A stretch of 64,000 bases of DNA from Pempheris klunzingeri (taxonomy: Eukaryota; Chordata; Actinopteri; Acropomatiformes; Pempheridae). Both the position numbers and the translations under genes were made by a program. Positions 50,288-63,126 of this stretch are shown piece by piece (the stretch's first letter is position 1; each line of letters begins with the position of its first letter). The DNA is taken from positions 2,141,506 to 2,205,505 of the forward strand of contig NC_092027.1 of NCBI RefSeq assembly GCF_042242105.1, in the 5' to 3' direction. Under the pieces are notes generated by a model, which was not told the origin of the DNA, did no database searches, and worked only from the letters and a program-made list of their open reading frames with translations.

Positions 50288-50787
50288 CAGTGTCCTTAAA
50301 CTTTGATAATTCCAGTATAGATGTCTCAGGTCCCAGTTCCCATCACAGACACCCACAGATCAGGTGTGAACCCACCACATCCAGGTCTGTCCAGTCACAT
50401 GGAGACAGTGAAATTACACAAGAGGCCAAATCTGTCTGTAGTCTGACTGAGAATGTCTGATATCAGACGTCTCGTTTCTCATTTGTTTGCTCATGAAAAC
50501 AACACAATACAATTATTCCCCTTCTTTTAGCCCATATCATGATCAGGAATTAGAGCAGGTTTTCTGGTTACTTATTCTTCCCTCTCAAATGGACAGAATG
50601 CAAATGTGTGTTGCACAAAAGTCCCTGTTGGGGTCAGTGGGAGCATTTCCATAGAGAGCCACTTTGCATCAGCAGCACCATGCTCCACTGCTCTGGGAGA
50701 GTTTATAGTCCTGAGAGTTGAACACTGGATGACTGACAGCCGTCCTTCACAACAACAGAAGCCACAGAAATCCTCCTCATCACAAAC

Positions 50788-51270
50788 ATGACTCTGACCT
50801 CCGTCCTCATCTGGACTCTCCTCTGCTGCTGCTTCACAGGTAAAGTCCAGAGCATCAGACTCCTCTCCTCCATCAACATCCGTCCCTCTGAAATGAAGCC
50901 GACTAAACCGTGACGCTGCTTTATGTTTCTGTCTCTGTGCCCTCAGAGTCCAGAGGTCAGGTCACAGTGACTCAGCCTGGAGCAGTGAGCTCTGCTGTGG
51001 GAGGCTCCGTCACCATCAGCTGTAGGATCAGTCAGGATGTTGTTTTCTATAACAGCAATCACCTTTTAGCCTGGTACCAACAGAGAGATGGAGAAACTCC
51101 TAAACTGCTCATTTACTACACTAGCACTCGAGCATCAGGAACTCCAGGTCGTTTTACAGGCAGTGGATCAAACTCTGACTTCACTCTGACCATCAGTGGA
51201 GTCCAGACTGAAGATGCAGCAGTTTACTACTGTCAGAGTCGACACAACATCAACAGTCAGAGTGTGTTCA
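50788..51270 (+). CDS. V20, L1-family VL segment, long CDR1
   Basis: Leader 50788-50839, V exon 50947-51270, 12-RSS 51271-51298. CDR1 as in V4 ([11 protein letters not shown]) but CDR2 is YTST and CDR3 [11 protein letters not shown]. It pairs with V21 as V1 does with V2. Confidence 0.92.
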
Positions 51271-51347
51271 CACAGTGAAAAAGCGTCGTACAAAAACCTC
51301 CCTCAGTCAGACAGAACAGAAACTGAACTGACTGCTGCAGCTGGAAG

Positions 51348-51404
<57 letters not shown>

Positions 51405-52228
51405 CATACATGAATATCATGAGCTGGATAAAAACAGTATATGCAGCAGACACGTCCTGTATTGCTTTTGCATTTTTTGATCCTCATCTTAGATGCTCAT
51501 GTTCAGGAATAAACACGTGTTGTCAAGCACCTACTCACACAGCCGTAGTTTCAGCTTTTTCACAGACAACAATCTAAGTAGTAAACAAGACCTTTTCCTG
51601 TTCTCTCTCCTTCTATCAGTCAATAATCTGATCAGGCAGGAGATCAACAGTGAAGAAGAATATCTTTCTGAGAATTAACTGTCTTTCAGCCATGATGTCT
51701 GCCATTCCACACTGACAGCGGCTTTACTCTCAGCACTGATGTTAATAAGATGTTCTGTTCCTTCTGAAGCCTCACTGACTCTGTGAAACTGCACCTCCTT
51801 TTTAGCATTACTTCTTCTATTATTATCACATTATTTATCTCCACACAGCTCCTGTTCCATGTTGTAAAAGAGAAATATCATAAAATGTCATATGACCAAT
51901 GAAGACCAGTGATTTGGTGGAATAGATTTCTGAGACCTTAAACAACACGTTCAGCTCATTCAACAACACTCTGGTTGAAATGTAAAAACTGATTTCAGCT
52001 CTCATTCGCAGCCTTTTGCCATCCATTCAGACCCCATCATCATGTCATGGATCATTTCAACAGTCTGAGCTCTGAGGGGAAACTCCATGATATGTTGAGG
52101 ACGGCTACAGTTCACTGACTCTGTGTGTTTGCATGTGTGTCCTGCCTCTCTGCTCCCAGACGTTAAGAGACCAGTGTTGATCGGTGGCTGTTCAGACCTT
52201 TCAGAGACGCTGACACGCCGGCAGCACG

Positions 52229-52808
52229 ATGATGATGTCACTGACTCTACTGCTGGCCACCCTGGGGCTCCTTGTTCAGGGTGAGACTCTCTTCTGGAAA
52301 CTTTGCTTCAGGGTGCAGCCAGGTTCACCACAATGATGCTCTGCTATGATGGAGAATCACTGAAACAAGCAGCATTGACCTTCTTCCATCTGTTCTCCAT
52401 GTTAAACATTTGATTATCTTCTGTTTGGATGTTGATCATCTTCCTCCAGGCTGGATTTGTCTCAATAACCCTTCTCCTCTTTTTCATGTTCTCCAGATTC
52501 ATCAGCAGAAATTATCCTGACTCAGTCTCCTGAATCTCAGTCTGCTGTTCTAGGACAGACTGTCTCTATCAGATGTAAAGTTAGTCAAAGCACCAGCTAC
52601 TGCTTCAGCTGGTACCTTCAGAAACCAGGAGAGGCTCCTAAACTCCTCATTTCCTGTGCTTCAACCCGCCAGTCTGGGATATCAGATCGTTTCACTGGGA
52701 CGGGCTCAGGGACCGACTACAGTCTGACCATCAGTGGAGTCCAGACTGAAGATGCAGCAGTTTACTACTGTCAGAGTGCACACAACATCAACAGTCAGGC
52801 TGTGTTCA
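52229..52808 (+). CDS. V21, intact family III VL segment with two extra cysteines
   Basis: Leader 52229-52280 ([17 protein letters not shown]), V exon 52497-52808, 12-RSS 52809-52836. The domain begins [20 protein letters not shown]. Cys23 is in SIRCKVSQ, Trp in [18 protein letters not shown], and framework 3 reads [17 protein letters not shown]. There are extra cysteines in CDR1 (SYCFSW) and just before CDR2 (LISCAST). CDR3 [11 protein letters not shown] and all 3' DNA are of the common type. Octamer-like GTTTGCAT at 52127-52134. Confidence 0.88.
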
Positions 52809-52836
52809 CACAGTGAAAAAGCGTCGTACAAAAACC

Positions 52837-52887
52837 TCCCTCAGTCAGACAGAACAGAAACTGAACTGACTGCTGCAGCTGGAAGCT

Positions 52888-52918
<31 letters not shown>

Positions 52919-54228
52919 CTAACTCAAGTATATAAAAGCATCATACACCTCATGTCCTCTCTCTGTAAAAACACATTCCCACAAAGATCTCTTTTCATGT
53001 CCATTAACCCCTTGGCTGCCTGGATTAGTAGATGGATCAGAGTTTCAAACATCAGATCAGAGTCACAGTGGGTAAAGTAGAGTGGCCTGAAACTGTACTC
53101 AAGAAAACACACTGAATTTGAGTTTAAGTTTTAAGTTTGATTTCAAAATCCCAGAAACATAATTTTTCTGAACTCAGAGCAGAAAAATAACAGCATAATC
53201 AGCTCTTCAAACTTAAATTTGTTTCATGTTGATGTACATTGCATCTTGTCATTGATACATTTTATTCAACTCAAACACTTTAGTGACTTGTTGATTAGAT
53301 AACCTTTAGAAACTGTATTATACAGCAGAATTCACTACAGATTAGGACACTGAGCTTTATTTCCTGATAGAATTGCTACATAACATTTTTAAAGTCTTAA
53401 TTTTTCTTGGATAAATTCTTTGGATTAAATGAACCCACTGATTTAATCTAAGATAGCAACACATGAAAACAGTATTTATTAACATTCATGGACACAGCTG
53501 ATTTGCTGAATAAATCTTTATTGTTTTAACACACACAGAATGTCAGCATGACTGTAAAGCAATAAAACAAGACAATATGTTGATTCTGCTGACAGACAGC
53601 AAATAAATGTCATATACTCATTTATATAAAGTGTTTTAGTGAAATTACACTGACTGGTTTCATTGTTATTGAGTTTAAAATCTCAAATTAGATTCATGTT
53701 ATCACTGTATGCAGATGATACTCTGCTTTCTGTAAATAATCATTATTATCTAGACTTTTCTAATTCAGGTCTTCAGAATAATTCCTTGGTACAATTAAAC
53801 AACACATGAACATTAGGCATTAGTTATGACAGAGAGCTTTGTGATTTACTACTGAAATGGTCTTAACCACATGTGTTCTTACCAACATTATTTAATGTAG
53901 ATAAAACTGGAACAACAATAGTAGATTATCTACAGTCTTAAAATCTTTAAAAAGTAATCTGGAAAACATATACATTTACATGTACATGTTATTTTTGTTA
54001 ATCTGGTTCTAATACATAATATGTGTCAAAAGATGGAAATAAAGAGACATTTCAATGCCACTTTTATAACATACATGATAAAATCTTTATTGTTTTAAAA
54101 TGTCGAAACCAGCCGCCAACATGGTAACGTTGAAATGAGTCATAAGAGAAAGAGAGAATCAGAGAGAGGGAAGTCAGACTGAGAGCAGTAGCAGAGTAAA
54201 ACCAGTAGCAGAGTCCCAGTGGGTCAGC
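52837..54228. repeat. V21-C7 spacer, chimera of types B and A
   Basis: It starts as the V-to-V spacer (about 52920-53115) and changes abruptly to the DNA that precedes C exons. The solo LTR and the next V that would follow are absent. The C7 3' untranslated region begins at about 54085. Confidence 0.65.
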
Positions 54229-54554
54229 TCAGGACTGGGGACACTGGTTCCTCATCAGTGTCTCTGAGACTGGAGACTGGGAGCCCTGGGTGGCCTCACA
54301 GGTCACAGAGCCCACCTTCTTCCACTGGTCAGCAGGGAGCCTCAGGGTGCTGCTCCAGCTGTAGCGGCCGTCCTTCTCCAGCACCCCGGGGCTCCTGCTC
54401 TCCTCCCAGCTGAAGCTGCTGCTGCCGTCCACCTTCCAGGCCAGACTCCAGCCTGAGGGGAAGCCCTTGTTGGCCAGACACATCAGCGTAGCCTTCCCCT
54501 TCTCCAGCTCCTCACCGGAGGGGGGCAGCACCGTCAGGGTGGGACGGACATCAC
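54229..54554 (-). CDS. C7, IgL1 constant-region exon
   Basis: Protein identical to the other C exons; one private silent change (near 54490). Fed by J7a and J7b. Confidence 0.93.
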
Positions 54555-55413
54555 CTAGGAGACACCAATCAGATTAGAGGACGGGGACCACACAGCTGTC
54601 AATCAACCATCAGACACTTGGACACCTTCACGATGTGAGAGCTGATTTTGTCCTTTAAGGAGTTTCTGTCAGGTGCTTTTTCTGCTCCACCAGTCACTCA
54701 CTCACTCACACATTGTTTCACTTCCCTTTAAGAAGCCTCTCATGCACATCAGCACAGAGAGAATCATCATCCAGAGTGACAAGAAATATATCAAACTACA
54801 CTGGAAATAAAATATCAGCTACTGTCCTCATTTAAACAGGTTCTCATTAAAATCATCCACATCATCAATTATACATTACCTTAAAGGATTTAATGAAAAT
54901 GTTAAAAGCACAGAAAATTAACTGACCACAATCGAATCAAATACGATTTCAGACATCATTACCAAACTGTTCAAGAGATTTTCACAGTTTCAAACTAAAC
55001 ATGGCACAATGAAGACATCTGAGATTTTGCACATTTCCAGATACCCATTTTTTATCTTCATTCTGTTCAAGTTTACACGTAGAACATGAATTTCAATTCA
55101 TTGTAACAACAGTTATATTTTCTTGTGGAAACACAACACATATAACTGTTGTTATAACTAATCCTGGTGAATATTTTTACAGTTAGATTAACATTTTACT
55201 TTTGCTTCAAGCTGTTTAAATTTGAGTTTGACAGGAATATTTAAAGAAACGTTTAGTGAAGCTTCTCTGAGTTAGCCTTCATGATAAAGGAGCAGAAAGA
55301 AAAACATGTACATTTAAAGTTTTAGACACTGAACAAGCTGATTTATCTGCCTCAACATTTGAAAAATGATTCTAAAGCAGGATAAAGTATTTAGTTTTAG
55401 TGCAGAAACTTAC

Positions 55414-55451
55414 TTCCAATATCCAGTCTGGTTCCTCCACCAAAAGTCCAC
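55414..55451 (-). CDS. J7a joining segment ([12 protein letters not shown])
   Basis: 38 bp with GTAAG donor; 23-RSS at 55452-55490. Confidence 0.91.
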
Positions 55452-55792
55452 CACAGTGATACAAACTCATTGAGCCGCCGTACAAAAACCTCTCAGTGTA
55501 AAGATTCACGGCTCTCTGACTTTGTCTGAACTAAACCTACAAACCTGCACGATGCAACTTTACCATTAATGTTGGAAATAATGATTTATCCTCTGGCTTA
55601 AGTTAAATCCATTGCAATTAGTTTTTTAGATCTCTTTTGCCAAAGCTAACTTTGTCTTTTAGTGCAAAATATTTGTGCAAAAATTATTGATCAAAGAGGA
55701 AAATCAACTATTTCTTGTGCCACACTGAATATGAAGGAAATAACAAGAAGAATAATTCCTGAAATAACAGAAATCTGAAACATTTGACTTAC

Positions 55793-55833
55793 TTTGACTA
55801 ACATCCAGTCTGGTTCCTCCACCGAACGTGTAC
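55793..55833 (-). CDS. J7b joining segment ([13 protein letters not shown])
   Basis: 41 bp, LDVSQ ending as in J1b; 23-RSS at 55834-55872 with one spacer change (gagctgccgt for gagccgccgt). Confidence 0.9.
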
Positions 55834-56367
55834 CACAGTGATACAAACTCATTGAGCTGCCGTACAAAAACCTCTCAGTGTAAAGAGTCACGGCTCTCTG
55901 ACTCTGACACAAACTCTACAGAAATAGTCTCTGATTATAAAATCTTTTCAGATAAAATGAAAAAAGACAATAAAACAGAGAAACAAGTTTACAGAATGAA
56001 TCATTTTATTTGATACAAATACATTTGGAAATGAATTTATTGATTGTTATACAATTTATTTAAAGAAAACAGAAGACACTTAAAAACTTGTCTGTAAGCA
56101 AAAATGTAAAATTAAATAAAATTGGTATTAAACCATTTTTAATCAATACTATGTTGACCTGATTGATCCATTGATGAACGGTATCATCAGAGTAATCCAT
56201 GTCCCTGTTGGGGTCAGTGGGAGCATTTCCATAGAGAGCCACTTTGCATCAGCAGCACCATGCTCCACTGCTCTGGGAGAGTTTATAGTCCTGAGAGTTG
56301 AACACTGGATGACTGACAGCCGTCCTTCACAACAACAGAAGCCACAGAAATCCTCCTCATCACAAAC

Positions 56368-56841
56368 ATGACTCTGACCTCCGTCCTCATCTGGACTCTC
56401 CTCTGCTGCTGCTTCACAGGTAAAGTCCAGAGCATCAGACTCCTCTCCTCTACCAACATCCGTCCCTCTGAAATGAAGCCGACTAAACTGTGACGCTGCT
56501 TTATGTTTCTGTCTCTGTGCCCTCAGAGTCCAGAGGTCAGTACACAGTGACTCAGCCTGGAGCAGTGAGCTCTGCTGTGGGAGGCTCCGTCACCATCAGC
56601 TGTAGGATCAGTCAGAAAGTTTATAATGGGAACTATTTACACTGGTACCAACAGAGAGATGGAGAAACTCCTAAACTGCTCATTTACTACACTAGCAATC
56701 GAGCATCAGGAACTCCAGATCGTTTTACAGGCAGTGGATCAAACTCTGACTTCACTCTGACCATCAGTGGAGTCCAGACTGAAGATGCAGCAGTTTACTA
56801 CTGTCAGAGTTATCACTACATCAACAGTCAGCGTGTGTTCA
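56368..56841 (+). CDS. V22, L1-family VL segment abutting J7
   Basis: Leader 56368-56419, V exon 56527-56841, 12-RSS 56842-56869. Mature start [10 protein letters not shown], short CDR1 (KVYNGNYLH), CDR2 YTSN, CDR3 [11 protein letters not shown]. Closest to V9, which holds the same slot beside J2. Confidence 0.92.
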
Positions 56842-56918
56842 CACAGTGAAAAAGCGTCGTACAAAAACCTCCCTCAGTCAGACAGAACAGAAACTGAACT
56901 GACTGCTGCAGCTGGAAG

Positions 56919-56977
<59 letters not shown>

Positions 56978-57254
56978 AACTCAAGTATATAAAAGCATCA
57001 TACACCTCATGTCCTCTCTCTGTAAAAACACATTCCCATAAAGATCTCTTTTCATGTCCATTAACCCCTTGGCTGCCTGGATTAGTAGATGGATCAGAGT
57101 TTCAAACATCAGATCAGAGTCACAGTGGGTAAAGTAGACTGGCCTGAAACTGTACTCAAGAAAACACACTGAAGTGGAATAAACATTAAAGTTGTCACCA
57201 ACATAACCACATGGATTTGAGTACAAAAGCATCTGTGGGACAAAAAAGAGTAAA

Positions 57255-57640
57255 GTAACTAAATAAGTCAAAGAAAGATCAGCAGCACACAGCTGTCTCT
57301 TTCACACTGTTTTATTTAATGTGAATATGTCTGATGTCATTTGAACCACAGATTGTCCTCCTCTGATAAAAGTACAGAGATGAACACACACCTGTATTTT
57401 TGGTCACTGTGTGTTAAAATATCACCTCATCATGTCCTGATCAGATAATCTGCTCCAAAAGCACCAGGACAATATTCCCAGTCTGTATCACTCAGGTTTC
57501 ATTCAAAGTTTAATATTATCCTCTATTAAATCCTCCCATACATAATATTTTCAAATAAATCCTCAAATCAGATGTGCAGAGACCATGTTTATTATGTGAA
57601 AGAGTAATTATGAGGAGTGTCAACATTCAGTGTCCTTAAA
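57255..57640. other. V22-V23 spacer block with the LTR-free site
   Basis: About 340 bp here has no match in the other V-to-V spacers, except that part (57440-57570) matches DNA after V2. Then gtcaacattCAGTGtccttaaac (CAGTG at 57628-57632) continues without the solo LTR. This is the form expected before the insertion. Confidence 0.75.
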
Positions 57641-58127
57641 CTTTGATAATTCCAGTATAGATGTCTCAGGTCCCAGTTCCCATCACAGACACCCACAGAT
57701 CAGGTGTGAACCCACCACATCCAGGTCTGTCCAGTCACATGGAGACAGTGAAATTACACAAGAGGCCAAATCTGTCTGTAGTCTGACTGAGAATGTCTGA
57801 TATCAGACGTGTCGTTTCTCGTTTGTTTGCTCATGAAAACACCACAATACAATTATTCCCCTTCTTTTAGCCCATATCATGATCAGGAATTAGAGCAGGT
57901 TTTCTGGTTACTTATTCTTCCCTCTCAAATGGACAGAATGCAAATGTGTGTTGCACAAAAGTCCCTGTTGGGGTCAGTGGGAGCATTTCCATAGAGAGCC
58001 ACTTTGCATCAGCAGCACCATGCTCCACTGCTCTGGGAGAGTTTATAGTCCTGAGAGTTGAACACTGGATGACTGACAGCCGTCCTTCACAACAACAGAA
58101 GCCACAGAAATCCTCCTCATCACAAAC

Positions 58128-58610
58128 ATGACTCTGACCTCCGTCCTCATCTGGACTCTCCTCTGCTGCTGCTTCACAGGTAAAGTCCAGAGCATCAGAC
58201 TCCTCTCCTCTACCAACATCCGTCCCTCTGAAATGAAGCCGACTAAACCGTGACGCTGCTTTATGTTTCTGTCTCTGTGCCCTCAGAGTCCAGAGGTCAG
58301 GTCACAGTGACTCAGCCTGGAGCAGTGAGATCTGCTGTGGGAGGCTCCGTCACCATCAGCTGTAAGATCAGTCAGGATGTTTATATTTGGAGCAGCAATC
58401 ACCTTTTATTCTGGTACCAACAGAGAGATGGAGAAACTCCTAAACGGCTCATTTACTACGCTAACACTCGAGCATCAGGAACTCCAGGCCGTTTTACAGG
58501 CAGTGGATCAAACTCTGACTTCACTCTGACCATCAGTGGAGTCCAGACTGAAGATGCAGCAGTTTACTACTGTCAGAGTCGACACTACATCAACAGTCAG
58601 TGGGTGTTCA
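58128..58610 (+). CDS. V23, L1-family VL segment next to C8
   Basis: Leader 58128-58179, V exon 58287-58610, 12-RSS 58611-58638. Long CDR1 ([12 protein letters not shown]) ending FWYQQ where the others have AWYQQ, framework 2 PKRLIY, CDR2 YANT, CDR3 [11 protein letters not shown]. Confidence 0.92.
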
Positions 58611-60093
58611 CACAGTGAAAAAGCGTCGTACAAAAACCTCCCTCAGTCAGACAGAACAGAAACTGAACTGACTGCTGCAGCTGGAAGCTACACACACACA
58701 CACACACACACACACAAACCTGTATTGAGGACTCTCATGAACATCATCCATTCTCCAAGCCTTTATCTTAACAGTCTGATCAAGCAGATTGAACGTTTCC
58801 CCACTGTTGCTTTAACAACCAATGAACATGGATCAAAACAAGTTCAATGACAAAAAACAGTTTTGGTGTAAATCAATATTCCAGAATGTAGATGCTGAGA
58901 CTGACCTATACTGATACCACACCTGTATGATATCAGGTGTTAGAACAATACAGTCTTTGTTTCACTGTAACACACAGCAATAAAATACTTAACACATTTA
59001 GGTACAAATATTTAATAAATCCTGAATTCTTATATTTAATGTTTAATTTAAAATCTCAGAAACATAATTTTTCTGAACTCAGAGCAGAAAAATAACAGAA
59101 TAATCAGCTCTTCAAACATAAATTAGTTTCATATTGATGTAAATTGCATCTTGTCATTGATACATTTTATTCAACTCAAACACTTTAGTGACTTGTTGAT
59201 TAGATAACCTTTAGAAACTGTATTATACAGCAGAATTCACTACAGATTAGGACACTGAGCTTTATTTCCTGATAGAATTGCTACATAACATTTTCAAAGT
59301 CTTAATTTTTCTTGGATAAATTCTTTGGATTAAATAAACCAACTGATTTAATTTAAGATAGCAACACATGAAGTATTTATTAACATTCATGGACACAGCT
59401 GATTTGCTGAAAAAAATCTTTATTGTTTTAACACACACAAAATGTCAGCATTACTGTAAAGCAATAAATCAAGACAATATGTTGATTCTGCTGACAGACA
59501 GCAAATAAATGTCATATACTCATTTATATAAAGTGTTTTGGTGAAATTACACTGACTGGTTTCATTGTCATTGAGTTTAAAATCTCAAATTAGATTCATG
59601 TTATCACTTTATGCAGATGATACTCTGCTTTCTGTAAATAATCATTATTATCTAGACTTTTCTAATTCAGATCTTCAGAATAATTCCTTGGTACAATTAA
59701 ACAACACATTAACATTAGGCATTAGTTATGACAGAGAGCTTTGTGATTTACTACTGAAATGGTCTTACCACATGTGTTCTTACCAACATTATTTAATGTA
59801 GATAAAACTGGAACTTAAAACCTTCCCAAAGTAATCTGGAAAACATGTACATGTTATTTTTGTTAATCTGGTTCTAATACATAATATGTGTCAAAGAATG
59901 GAAATAAAGAGACATTTCAATGCCACTTTTATGACATACATGATAAAATCTTTATTGTTTTAAAATGTTGAAACCAGCCGCCAACATGGTAACGTTGAAA
60001 TGAGTCATAAGAGAAAGAGAGAATCAGAGAGAGGGAAGTCAGACTGAGAGCAGTAGCAGAGTAAAACCAGTAGCAGAGTCCCAGTGGGTCAGC

Positions 60094-60419
60094 TCAGGAC
60101 TGGGGACACTGGTTCCTCATCAGTGTCTCTGAGACTGGAGACTGGGAGCCCTGGGTGGCCTCACAGGTCACAGAGCCCACCTTCTTCCACTGGTCAGCAG
60201 GGAGCCTCAGGGTGCTGCTCCAGCTGTAGCGGCCGTCCTTCTCCAGCACCCCGGGGCTCCTGCTCTCCTCCCAGCTGAAGCTGCTGCTGCCGTCCACCTT
60301 CCAGGCCAGACTCCAGCCTGAGGGGAAGCCCTTGTTGGCCAAACACATCAGCGTGGCCTTCCCCTTCTCCAGCTCCTCACCGGAGGGGGGCAGCACCGTC
60401 AGGGTGGGACGGACATCAC
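60094..60419 (-). CDS. C8, IgL1 constant-region exon
   Basis: Protein identical to the other C exons, with the silent TTG Leu codon shared only with C1. Fed by J8a and J8b. Confidence 0.93.
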
Positions 60420-61280
60420 CTAGGAGACACCAATCAGCTTAGAGGACGGGGACCACACAGCTGTCAATCAACCACCAGACACTTGGACACCTTCACGATG
60501 TGAGAGAGCTGATTTTGTCCTTTAAGGAGTTTCTGTCAGGTGCTTTTTCTGCTCCACCAGTCACTCACTCACTCACACATTGTTTCACTTCCCTTTAAGA
60601 AGCCTCTCATGCACATCAGCACAGAGAGAATCATCATCCAGAGTGACAAGAAATATATCAAACTACACTGGAAATAAAATATCAGCTACGGTCCTCATTT
60701 AAACACGTTCTCATTAAAATCATCCACATCATCAATTATACATTACCTTAAAGGATTTAATGAAAATGTTAAAAGCACAGAAAATTAACTGACCACAATC
60801 AAATCAAATACGATTTCAGACATCATTACCAAACTGTTCAAGAGATTTTCACAGTTTCAAACTAAACATGGCACAATGAAGACATCTGAGATTTTGCACA
60901 TTTCCAGATACCCATTTTTTATCTTCATTCTGTTCAAGTTTACACGTAGAACATGAATTTCAATTCATTGTAACAACAGTTATATTTTCTTGTGGAAACA
61001 CAACACATATAACTGTTGTTATAACTAATCCTGGTGAATATTTTTACAGTTAGATTAACATTTTACTTTTTTTTCAAGCTGTTTAAATTTGAGTTTGACA
61101 GGAATATTTAAAGAAACGTTTAGTGAAGCTTCTCTGAGTTAGCCTTCATGATGAAGGAGCAGAAAGAAAAACATGTACATTTAAAGTTTTAGACACTGAA
61201 CAAGCTGATTTATCTGCCTCAACATTTGAAAAATTATTCTTAAGCAGGATATAGTATTTAGTTTTAGTGCAGAAACTTAC

Positions 61281-61318
61281 TTCCAATATCCAGTCTGGTT
61301 CCTCCACCGAACGTGTAC
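61281..61318 (-). CDS. J8a joining segment ([12 protein letters not shown])
   Basis: 38 bp with GTAAG donor; 23-RSS at 61319-61357. Confidence 0.91.
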
Positions 61319-61659
61319 CACAGTGATACAAACTCATTGAGCCGCCGTACAAAAACCTCTCAGTGTAAAGAGTCACGGCTCTCTGACTTTGTCTGAACTA
61401 AACCTACAAACCTGCACGATGCAACTTTACCATTAAAGTTGGAAATAACGATTTAACCTCAGGCTTAAGTTAAATCCATTGCAATTAGTTTTTTGGATCT
61501 CTTTTGCCAAAGCTAACTTTGTCTTTTAGTGCAAAATATTTGTGCAAAAATTATTCATCAAAGAGGAAAATCAACTATTTCTTGTGCCACACTGAATATG
61601 AAGGAAATAACAAGAAAAATAATTCCTGGAATAATAGAAATCTGGAACATTTGACTTAC

Positions 61660-61697
61660 TTCCAATATCCAGTCTGGTTCCTCCACCAAAAGTCCAC
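61660..61697 (-). CDS. J8b joining segment ([12 protein letters not shown])
   Basis: 38 bp with GTAAG donor; 23-RSS at 61698-61736. Confidence 0.91.
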
Positions 61698-62229
61698 CAC
61701 AGTGATACAAACTCATTGAGCCGCCGTACAAAAACCTCTCAGTGTAAAGAGTCACGGCTCTCTGACTCTGACACAAACTCTACAGAAATAGTCTCTGATT
61801 ATAAAATCTTTTCAGCTAAAATGAAAACGGACAATAAAACGGAGGAACATATTTACAGAATGAATAATTTTATTTGATATAAATACATTTGAAAAGGAAT
61901 TTATTGATTTTATGCAGTTTATTTCAATGAAAAAGGACAGTCTAAAAAATTGTCTCCAAGCAAAAATGTAAAATCAAGTAAAATTAGTATTAAACAATTT
62001 TTAATCAATACTCTGATGAACTGATTGATCCATTCGTAATGATCATCATCAGAGTAATCCATGTCCCTGTTGGGGTCAGTGGGAGCATTTCCATAGAGAG
62101 CCACTTTGCATCAGCAGCACCATGCTCCACTGCTCTGGGAGAGTTTATAGTCCTGAGAGTTGAACACTGGATGACTGACAGCCGTCCTTCACAACAACAG
62201 AAGCCACAGAAATCCTCCTCATCACAAAC

Positions 62230-62703
62230 ATGACTCTGACCTCCGTCCTCATCTGGACTCTCCTCTGCTGCTGCTTCACAGGTAAAGTCCAGAGCATCAG
62301 ACTCCTCTCCTCCATCAACATCCGTCCCTCTGAAATGAAGCCGACTAAACCGTGACGCTGCTTTATGTTTCTGTCTCTGTGTCCTCAGAGTCCAGAGGTC
62401 AGGTCACAGTGACTCAGCCTGGAGCAGTGAGCTCTGCTGTGGGAGGCTCCGTCACCATCAGCTGTAAGACCAGTCAGAATGTTTATAGTACGAGCTATTT
62501 AGCCTGGTACCAACAGAGAGATGGAGAAACTTCTAAACTGCTCATTAAGTACACTAGCACTCGAGCATCAGGAACTCCAGATCGTTTTACAGGCAGTGGA
62601 TCAAACTCTGACTTCACTCTGACCATCAGTGGAGTCCAGACTGAAGATGCAGCAGTTTACTACTGTCAGAGTCTACACTACATCAACAGTCAGTGGGTGT
62701 TCA
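62230..62703 (+). CDS. V24, L1-family VL segment abutting J8
   Basis: Leader 62230-62281, V exon 62389-62703, 12-RSS 62704-62731. Protein identical to V19, including GETSKLLIK and CDR3 [11 protein letters not shown]. Its flanks also follow V19, so a new repeat unit begins here. Confidence 0.92.
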
Positions 62704-63126
62704 CACAGTGAAAAAGCGTCGTACAAAAACCTCCCTCAGTCAGACAGAACAGAAACTGAACTGACTGCTGCAGCTGGAAGCTACACACACACACACACAC
62801 ACACACACTCTAACTCAAGTATATAAAAGCATCATACACCTCATGTCCTCTCTCTGTAAAAACACATTCCCATAAAGATCTCTTTTCATGTCCATTAACC
62901 CCTTGGCTGCCTGGATTAGTAGATGGATCAGAGTTTCAAACATCAGATCAGAGTCACAGTGGGTAAAGTAGAGTGGCCTGAAACTGTACTCAAGAAAACA
63001 CACTGAAGTGGAATAAACATTAAAGTTGTCACCAACATAACCACATGGATTTGAGTACAAAAGCATCTGTGGGACAAAAAAGAGTAAATGTGAAAGAGTA
63101 ATTATGAGGAGTGTCAACATTCAGTG

